Positions 15,661-20,996 of a stretch of DNA of 20,996 nt are shown piece by piece (position 1 is the stretch's first letter; every line of letters starts with the position of its first letter). A program made the position numbers and the translations under genes. The notes under the pieces were generated by a model, which saw only the letters and a list, made by a program, of their open reading frames with translations, made no database searches and was not told the origin of the DNA. This stretch comes from an uncultured Pseudomonadota bacterium (lineage in GTDB: Bacteria > Pseudomonadota > Gammaproteobacteria > Burkholderiales > SG8-41): contig CAMPGR010000057.1 in the NCBI GenBank assembly GCA_946885605.1, positions 1-20,996 on the forward strand, read 5' to 3'.

Positions 15661-16596
15661 ATGGACCCATTGACTGCACTCCTTGCGCAACACGGGCTCA
15701 CCGTGGTGTTCCTGAACGTGCTCGTGACGCAGGCCGGCGTGCCGCTCCCGGCTGTCCCGATGCTGGTGATCGCCGGCGCCTTCGTGGCGCAGGGCAATAT
15801 GGGATTGTTGCCGCTGCTCGCGGCATCGCTGGTCGCGTCTCTCATCGCCGATAGCGCCTGGTATGTCGCCGGCAAGCGCTACGGCCGCCGCGTGCTGCGG
15901 ACACTGTGCCGCGTCGCGATCGAGCCCGATTCCTGCGTGAAGCGGACCGAGGACACGTTCGAGCGCTGGGGCCCGCCTTCGCTCATGGTCGCGAAGTACG
16001 TACCGGGCTTTGCGATGATCGCCCCGCCTCTCGCCGGGATGATAAGGCTCAGATTGCCGCTCTTCCTGCTCTACAGCGCCATCGCCGCGCTCTTGTGGGT
16101 GGCGCTTCCGGTTGCCGCCGGCATGATTTTCCACACCGAGGTGGGTTTCGCTCTGGAGTGGCTCGAAAGCATGGGCACCGGCGCACTTGCGCTGATCATC
16201 GCCGCCGTCACGCTTTATGTCAGCGCCAAGCTGCTCGAAAGATACCTCCTCATCCGATTTCTGCGAACCGTGCGCATCAACGTCGACGAGCTGCGCGAGC
16301 TCATGGCGCAACCAGAGCCTCCAGTGGTGCTCGATGCCCGATCCGTCGCAGCGCGCCGGATGGAGCCGCGCCGGTTGCCGGGCGCGATCCCGATCGACAT
16401 CGACGCACCGCAGGCCGCCCTGCACGAAATCCCGCCCGATCGCGACGTCATCGTCTATTGCAGTTGACCGAACGAAGCGAGCGCGGCGCGTGTCGCCCGC
16501 ATCCTGCTCGATCGCGGTTATCGTCGCGTCCGTCCACTGGAGGGCGGGCTGGAAGCGTGGATCGCCGCGGGCGGACAAGTGGAACTATTCGACTGA
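15661..16596 (+). CDS. DedA-family membrane protein fused to a rhodanese domain, with in-frame UGA at codon 269
   Basis: Residues 1-200 form a DedA (SNARE-associated) domain: VTQAGVPLPAVPMLVIAGA near the N-terminus, AKYVPGFAMIAPPLAGM (about 111-127) and several membrane helices. DedA proteins act in envelope lipid homeostasis, some as undecaprenyl-phosphate carriers. Residues about 205-311 form a rhodanese domain (VVLDARS, then DVIVYCS). TGA at 16465-16467 interrupts it where homologs, as I recall them, read CSCPNE. The same frame then continues intact through PNEASAARVARILLDRGY and GGLEAW to TGA at 16594-16596. A standard call would stop at 16467 with 268 residues. The UGA may encode selenocysteine, or be a nonsense mutation or sequencing error. 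Confidence 0.8.
16465..16509 (+). promoter_or_regulatory. Possible SECIS-like hairpin after the in-frame UGA
   Basis: Downstream of the UGA, GAGC (16479-16482) can pair with GCTC (16506-16509) and GCGGCG (16483-16488) with CGC-C-CGC (16494-16500, one bulged C), leaving a CGTGT apical loop (16489-16493). The loop starts 21 bases after the UGA and has a G as second base, both within the range I know for bacterial SECIS elements. The five-base asymmetry on the 3' side weakens the case, and any GC-rich stretch forms some hairpin. Confidence 0.35.
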
Positions 16597-16638
16597 ACTT
16601 CTATTCCACTGCTACAGGCCCGATCGCGTCATCTCTCC

Positions 16639-17796
16639 ATGGCTACCTTCGCGTCATTGCCGGCAACCGAGTCCAACGCCCGCCCTTCGATTCGAGAGGT
16701 AGTGGAGGACGGCCTTCGGGTCCTCTACCTCAACGGCGCCTGGCGGCTGACGAATCTCGTGCGCATCCGGGATGCATTGCGGGACTTGGCCGTTACGGGC
16801 AACCGTCCCATCGTGCTGGATGGCGCGGGCCTCGACGATCTCGATACGGCGGCGGCGTTCACGCTTTTGCGCCAGCTCGCCCACAAAGGGTGTAGCGAAG
16901 CGGCGATAAGCACGCGCCGTTTCGAGCCGCGGCACGAGCGCCTCCTTCAATTGGTATGCGAGCGCATGCAATGTCCGCCGGCCACGGCGAGATCCACCCA
17001 TCCCGGGTTGTTGCAGCACATCGGATTCGGGGTGATGACGGTGTGCCGCACGCTCAAGGTGCACAACGCGTTCCTCGGCCTGGTCGTGCTCGAGCTGCTG
17101 CGTCTGATACGGCGGCCCCGGCTCTTCCGGGCGAAGGAAACCGTCTCGCAATTCGAAACCATCTGCCTCGATGCGATACCGATCGTCGCCCTGGTGACCT
17201 TTCTCATCGGCGTCGTGTTCGCTTATCTGCTCGGCCTGCAGGCGCAACGCTACGGCGCCAATATCTTCGTGGTGGACGGGGTGGGGCTCGCGATCTCCCG
17301 CGAATTGTCGCCGTTGCTGGTGGCTGTCATCGTGGCCGGCCGGTCGGGCGCGGCGTTCACGGCGCAGATCGGGACAATGAAGGTCCAGGAAGAGATCGAT
17401 GCGATCGCAACGCTCGGCCTCTCCCCGGTGCAGGTCCTGGTGCTGCCGCGGCTCATTGCCATCGTCATCGCGCTGCCGCTGCTTGTTTTCGTCGGCGATC
17501 TCCTCGGCATCGCGGGCGGCATGCTGGTCGGCGCATGGCAGCTCGATATCCACGCTTCCGGTTTCCTCGAGCGCCTGCACAGCGTCCTCCCGATGAGCGC
17601 CCCCGTCGTCGGCCTCGCCAAGGCGCCCGTCTTCGCTGCTTTCATTGCGCTCATTGCCTGTCGCATGGGCATGCTCGTCGCGCGCGATGCCCGCAGCGTC
17701 GGCGTCAACACCACTTCCACCGTCGTGCAGAGCATCGTATGGGTGATCGTGCTCGATGCGATTTTTGCCGTGGTTCTCCAAAGCCTCGGAATCTAG
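16639..17796 (+). CDS. MlaE-family lipid ABC permease with N-terminal STAS domain
   Basis: This 385-residue protein has a STAS-like domain in residues about 15-115 (the VLDGAGLDDLDTAAAFTLL segment resembles MlaB) and then an MlaE permease with about five to six membrane helices. Family features include GVVFAYLLGLQAQRYGA, SRELSPLLVAVIVAGRSGAAFTAQIG, MKVQEEIDAIATLG and the C-terminal ARDARSVGVNTTSTVVQSIV. It would form the inner-membrane channel of an MCE-type lipid transporter. No clear ribosome site precedes the ATG, and it starts 42 bp after the rhodanese tail of the DedA fusion. The stop abuts the ATPase start, so the operon is tight. Confidence 0.92.
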   Translation: MATFASLPATESNARPSIREVVEDGLRVLYLNGAWRLTNLVRIRDALRDLAVTGNRPIVLDGAGLDDLDTAAAFTLLRQLAHKGCSEAAISTRRFEPRHERLLQLVCERMQCPPATARSTHPGLLQHIGFGVMTVCRTLKVHNAFLGLVVLELLRLIRRPRLFRAKETVSQFETICLDAIPIVALVTFLIGVVFAYLLGLQAQRYGANIFVVDGVGLAISRELSPLLVAVIVAGRSGAAFTAQIGTMKVQEEIDAIATLGLSPVQVLVLPRLIAIVIALPLLVFVGDLLGIAGGMLVGAWQLDIHASGFLERLHSVLPMSAPVVGLAKAPVFAAFIALIACRMGMLVARDARSVGVNTTSTVVQSIVWVIVLDAIFAVVLQSLGI

Positions 17797-18576
17797 GTGC
17801 AACGAGCGCGTGAAAACGGGAACGTCGTCCTGGAGGTGGACTCCGTGGTGACGTGCTTCGGACGACAGGTCGTGCATGCCCACGTCAGCTTCGCCGTGCG
17901 CCGCGGCGAGACCGTGGCGATCATCGGCGGCAGCGGGACGGGCAAGTCGGTGCTCTTGAAGGAGATCATCGGCCTTATTCGTCCCGCGGCGGGCACGATC
18001 CGCTTGCTCGGCAGCGACGTCTGGGGAAGCGACCAGGAGACGCTCAACGCGCTGCGCCGGCGCTTCGGCGTGCTGTTCCAGGACGGCGCGCTCTTCTCAT
18101 CGCTCACGGTCGCCGAGAACATTGCCGTGCCGTTTCGGGAGCACACGCGATTGCCTGCGGATCTCGTTGCGCCGCTCGTGGGCTTCAAGCTTGCGCTCGT
18201 CGGACTGCCGCCGGAAGCGGGCCCCAAGATGCCGAGCGAGCTCTCTGGCGGGATGCGCAAGCGCGCCGCGCTTGCCCGTGCGCTCGCGCTCGAGCCGGAG
18301 ATCCTCTTTCTCGATGAGCCCACCTCGGGACTCGACCCCGTCGGCGCGCGCGGCTTCGACGACATGGTGCGCGTGCTGGGCGACAGCCTCGGCCTCACGG
18401 TGCTGATCGTGACCCACGATCTCGACATGCTGCTTTCCATCGTTGACCGGGTGATCGTGCTCGCCGGCGGCAAGGTCATTGCCGACGGCCCCGTCGAGGC
18501 GGTGAGGAAGCTCGACGATCCGTGGATCAGGGAGTACTTTTCGGCACGGGCGGAACCCGCGCGGGAGACACGATGA
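17797..18576 (+). CDS. MlaF-type ABC ATPase of the lipid transporter
   Basis: This 259-residue ATPase powers the MlaE-type permease. It shows Walker A GGSGTGKS (about residues 44-51), the Q-loop in VLFQDGALFSSLTV, the signature SELSGGMRKRAALARAL, Walker B ILFLDEPTSGLDP and the switch histidine in VTHD. FQDGALFSSLTVAENI is characteristic of MlaF-like ATPases. The start is GTG directly after the permease TAG, so translation is coupled. The stop overlaps the MCE gene. Confidence 0.94.
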   Translation: MQRARENGNVVLEVDSVVTCFGRQVVHAHVSFAVRRGETVAIIGGSGTGKSVLLKEIIGLIRPAAGTIRLLGSDVWGSDQETLNALRRRFGVLFQDGALFSSLTVAENIAVPFREHTRLPADLVAPLVGFKLALVGLPPEAGPKMPSELSGGMRKRAALARALALEPEILFLDEPTSGLDPVGARGFDDMVRVLGDSLGLTVLIVTHDLDMLLSIVDRVIVLAGGKVIADGPVEAVRKLDDPWIREYFSARAEPARETR

Positions 18577-19517
18577 TGGAACCGGAAGCGAAGTACACGC
18601 TGGTCGGAATGGCGGTCGTGGTGCTGGTGGCGCTCCTGGTCGGGGCGCTGGTGTGGCTCCGGAGCACGGGCGGGGAAGGCGACAGGATGTACAAGATTTA
18701 TTTCTCGCGTCACTCGCTGGAAGGGCTTCAGGTCCGCAGCGACGTCAAGATGCTGGGGATACGGGTGGGGTCGGTCACCGGCTTTCGCATCTCCCCGCGG
18801 CGCCCGGGCACGGTGGAAGTGCTGATCCGGGTCGATGAGACAGCCCCGGTGCGCAAGGACACTCGCGCCACTGTCGAGCGCCATCTCATCACCGGGATCG
18901 CGAGCATCGTTCTCATCAATCCGAGGGAGGACAGCCCGCTGCTTACCGAGGCGCCGCCGAACGAGCCCTACCCGGTGATACAAGAAGGCGAACCCGAGCT
19001 CGCACTCACAGAGTCGGCTGCGTCCCTCGCGCAGCGGGCGGATGAAACGATGCAGCGCATCAACCGGCTGCTCTCCGACGAGAATCAGGCAGCGCTCGGG
19101 AGGATAATCGCGAATCTGGAAAACATCTCTTCGAATGTCGACCAGAGTCTCGCAGGGCTCGAGGGCACGCTCGCCGCGCTCCGCAGCGCGGCTCAAGAGG
19201 TGCGGAGAACGAGCGGCGCCATCACCGGCGACGCGAAGCAGCTCACCGCGCGCTACGATGCCCTCGGCGAAACCTCCGCCACCGCCGTCAGTGAAGTGTC
19301 CGGAGCGATAGGGGACATGAGGGCCGACGTGAAGCGCGTGACGAACCGGCTGGAAACGCTTCTCGCCGATACGAACATCGAATTGCGCTTGACCGCGCAG
19401 CAGCTCCGGGCAACCTCAGACGCAATCGGCATGGCGGCGCGCCGTTTGAGCGACCCGCGCCGCGCGCTGTTCGGGGCCGGCAACGCCGAGGCGGGTCCCG
19501 GAGAGGGAAACCGGTGA
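18573..19517 (+). CDS. MCE-domain (MlaD-type) membrane-anchored lipid-binding protein
   Basis: This 314-residue protein has one N-terminal membrane helix (residues about 9-30), a single MCE domain (about 40-120, with SLEGLQVRSDVKMLGIRVGSVTGF and LITGIASIVLI) and a long C-terminal helical region (about 150-300) rich in Ala, Leu, Ser and Asn. Such helices form a periplasmic tunnel or needle in related proteins. It is expected to form a hexamer above the MlaE-type permease. The ATG at 18573 overlaps the ATPase TGA (ATGATG) and has GGGAG upstream. The long tail makes it closer to PqiB-like or needle-type MCE proteins than to short E. coli MlaD. Confidence 0.92.
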   Translation: MMEPEAKYTLVGMAVVVLVALLVGALVWLRSTGGEGDRMYKIYFSRHSLEGLQVRSDVKMLGIRVGSVTGFRISPRRPGTVEVLIRVDETAPVRKDTRATVERHLITGIASIVLINPREDSPLLTEAPPNEPYPVIQEGEPELALTESAASLAQRADETMQRINRLLSDENQAALGRIIANLENISSNVDQSLAGLEGTLAALRSAAQEVRRTSGAITGDAKQLTARYDALGETSATAVSEVSGAIGDMRADVKRVTNRLETLLADTNIELRLTAQQLRATSDAIGMAARRLSDPRRALFGAGNAEAGPGEGNR

Positions 19518-20122
19518 GCCTCCGGCGGCGTGCCGTCGTTGCAGGCGCCGCCGCCCTGCTCGCCGCATGTATCCCGTTCGGCGAGCAGGAGCCGCAGCGC
19601 TATTACGTGCTCGAGCCCAGGATGGAGGCGAAGCGCAACGTGTCCGCCAATCCGCGCGAGGGCACGCTGCTCGTCGCGCCGACGACCGCTTCGGCGTTTT
19701 ACGAGACACCGCAGATCGTCTACAGCCGCGCGCCGGGCGAGCGCGCGTACTATCAGCTGAGCAGCTGGACCGAGCGCCCCGGCGAGCGCATCACCTATCT
19801 CCTGGTGAGACGGCTCGAGCGCGCGCGGCTCTTCGAGGCGGTGGCCCTTGCTGCGAGCGGCGTACAGGGGAGCCTGGTGCTGAACACCTACCTTGCCGAC
19901 TTTTATCACGATGCCGCGACGCCCCCGGGGCGGGTCGAAGTCGCGCTGACCGCGGAACTCGTCGATAACGCGAGTTCCCAACTCCTGGCGCGACGCGCAT
20001 TCCAGCGCTCCGCGCCGGCACCGACGCACGACGCGGCCGGGGCGGTCGCCGCATTCAATGAAGCAACGGGCGCGATGCTCGACGACATCGCGACATGGGT
20101 GGCGGCTTCGGCGCCGCACTGA
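19514..20122 (+). CDS. PqiC-like ABC transport auxiliary lipoprotein
   Basis: This 202-residue lipoprotein has a signal sequence ending in the lipobox LLAAC (Cys19), followed by QRYYVLEPR, a typical opening of the PqiC/DUF330 family. Later segments such as AFYETPQIVYSRAPGERAYYQLSSWTERPGERI also fit the family. It probably sits on the inner face of the outer membrane and receives the MCE tunnel. The GTG start overlaps the MCE stop (GTGA), making it the fourth coupled gene of the operon. Confidence 0.88.
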   Translation: MSLRRRAVVAGAAALLAACIPFGEQEPQRYYVLEPRMEAKRNVSANPREGTLLVAPTTASAFYETPQIVYSRAPGERAYYQLSSWTERPGERITYLLVRRLERARLFEAVALAASGVQGSLVLNTYLADFYHDAATPPGRVEVALTAELVDNASSQLLARRAFQRSAPAPTHDAAGAVAAFNEATGAMLDDIATWVAASAPH

Positions 20123-20199
20123 TGCCGCGCTTGTTGCGCGCGTGCGCTTTCCCTTATCCTTGCGCTCCACTCTCATACAAAACAAAAAAGGACGGCTGA

Positions 20200-20931
20200 A
20201 TGGGATTGCTCGAAGGAAAAAGCGTCGCGATGACGGGCGGTGGAGGCGGCCTGGGGCGTTGCTACGGCGTCGCGATGGCGAAAGCCGGCGCGTCGATCGC
20301 GGTATGCGATATCAATCTCGAAGCGGCGCGCGCGACAGCGGAAGCGATCAGGCAAGTCGGGGGCCGCGCGATGGCCGTGCAGGCGGACGTCACGAAGGCC
20401 TCCGCTTTCGAGGAACTCTTCGATCGCACCGAGAAGGAATTCGGGCCGCTCGATGTGCTTCTGAACATCGCCGGCATATTCCCGCGGGTGCCGCTCGTGG
20501 AGATGTCGGAGGAGACCTGGGACTCGGTGATCGCGATCAACCTGCGGAGCGTCTTTCTCGGCTCGCGCGCGGCCATCCGCCGCATGCTGCCGCGCAAGCG
20601 CGGCGTCGTGGTGAGCACCGCCTCGGGCACCGGCATCCGCGGCCAGCCCAAAGGATCGGCCTACTCCGCTTCCAAGGCCGCGATCATCGGGTTCACGCGC
20701 GCGGTGTCCCTCGAGCTGAAGGACACCGGGGTGCGCATCAACTGTTTCGGTCCCGGCGCAACCGACACGCCGCTCTGGCGGGTGGGAAAGACCGAAGAGG
20801 ACGTGACACGTCTGCTTGCAGGGGGATACGTGTATCAGCCGGACGACTTTTCGAACGTCGTCGTTTTCCTCGCGAGCGACATGTCCTGGCCGCTCAACGG
20901 CGAGTTCATCAGCCGCGATTTGCATCGCTAG
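20200..20931 (+). CDS. Short-chain dehydrogenase/reductase (SDR)
   Basis: This 243-residue classical SDR has the nucleotide-binding loop TGGGGGLG (residues 12-19), NIAG (89-92) and a catalytic tetrad of Asn114, Ser142, Tyr155 and Lys159 (YSASK). The Asp at the end of strand two (VCDIN) favours NAD(H). The ribosome site AAGGA is seven bases before the ATG. Substrate is not predictable; FabG-like or hydroxy-acid dehydrogenase roles are both possible. It follows the lipid operon by 77 bp and probably has its own promoter, though I could not define one. Confidence 0.92.
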   Translation: MGLLEGKSVAMTGGGGGLGRCYGVAMAKAGASIAVCDINLEAARATAEAIRQVGGRAMAVQADVTKASAFEELFDRTEKEFGPLDVLLNIAGIFPRVPLVEMSEETWDSVIAINLRSVFLGSRAAIRRMLPRKRGVVVSTASGTGIRGQPKGSAYSASKAAIIGFTRAVSLELKDTGVRINCFGPGATDTPLWRVGKTEEDVTRLLAGGYVYQPDDFSNVVVFLASDMSWPLNGEFISRDLHR

Positions 20932-20951
20932 CGATACCACCCCCATCCCAA

Positions 20952-20972
20952 CCTTCCCCCCGAGGGGGAAGG
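20952..20972. repeat. GC-rich palindrome after the SDR gene
   Basis: CCTTCCCCC and GGGGGAAGG form a perfect 9-bp stem around the triplet CGA. Similar cytosine-run palindromes recur between genes in many proteobacteria (recollection). It may act as a weak terminator for the SDR gene, although only AGTTCTTT follows, or be one copy of an interspersed repeat. Confidence 0.6.
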
Positions 20973-20996
20973 AGTTCTTTGCGGTAAGCGTGGTCC

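Overview
The window looks like chromosome from a high-GC betaproteobacterium. Several gene orders support this: gshB, a mannose-type EIIA, ptsH and ptsI in a row; metX-metW; a TorF-type porin next to glnK-amtB with ubiK divergent; and comM after ubiK. This is a gene-content inference; no rRNA or tRNA gene was seen. The content is almost entirely core metabolism and envelope biology, with no insertion sequence, phage gene or CRISPR array recognised.

Layout. Positions 1-1682 (+) hold the last codons of gatA and all of gatB, separated by a palindromic element built from 9-bp units. Positions 1689-2988 (-) hold pyrE and an overlapping secreted coiled-coil protein. Positions 3014-5056 (+) hold xth and ampG. 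A long minus-strand block follows. It contains metW and metX (5108-6930) under a sigma-70 promoter, a SAM-II riboswitch and an intrinsic terminator; then ptsI-ptsH-EIIA-gshB (7072-10449); then amtB-glnK-porin (10580-13248) behind a sigma-54-type promoter with an upstream NtrC-like site. From 13494 everything is on the plus strand: ubiK, comM, a 324-bp intergenic region with RNA structure, a DedA-rhodanese fusion with an in-frame UGA, a four-gene Mla/Mce-type lipid transport operon (permease, ATPase, MCE protein, lipoprotein), and an SDR oxidoreductase.

How the genes work together. MetX and MetW form the first committed step of methionine synthesis, and the SAM-II aptamer closes the feedback loop from SAM. 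The porin-GlnK-AmtB group is a complete nitrogen-scavenging path across both membranes that appears to answer to NtrC and RpoN. EI, HPr and EIIA without EIIB or EIIC form a phosphorelay likely to be regulatory rather than a sugar importer. The MlaE-MlaF-MlaD-lipoprotein set moves lipid between membranes and sits directly after a DedA-type membrane protein.

The two observations most worth following are (1) an in-frame UGA at the second cysteine position of the rhodanese loop in the DedA-rhodanese fusion, with the rest of the domain intact and a possible SECIS-like hairpin just downstream, so a candidate selenoprotein or a very recent nonsense mutation; and (2) the metX leader, where the SAM-II aptamer, its Shine-Dalgarno sequence, an in-frame ATG and an intrinsic terminator lying inside the first codons are arranged so that translation and termination could be coupled.
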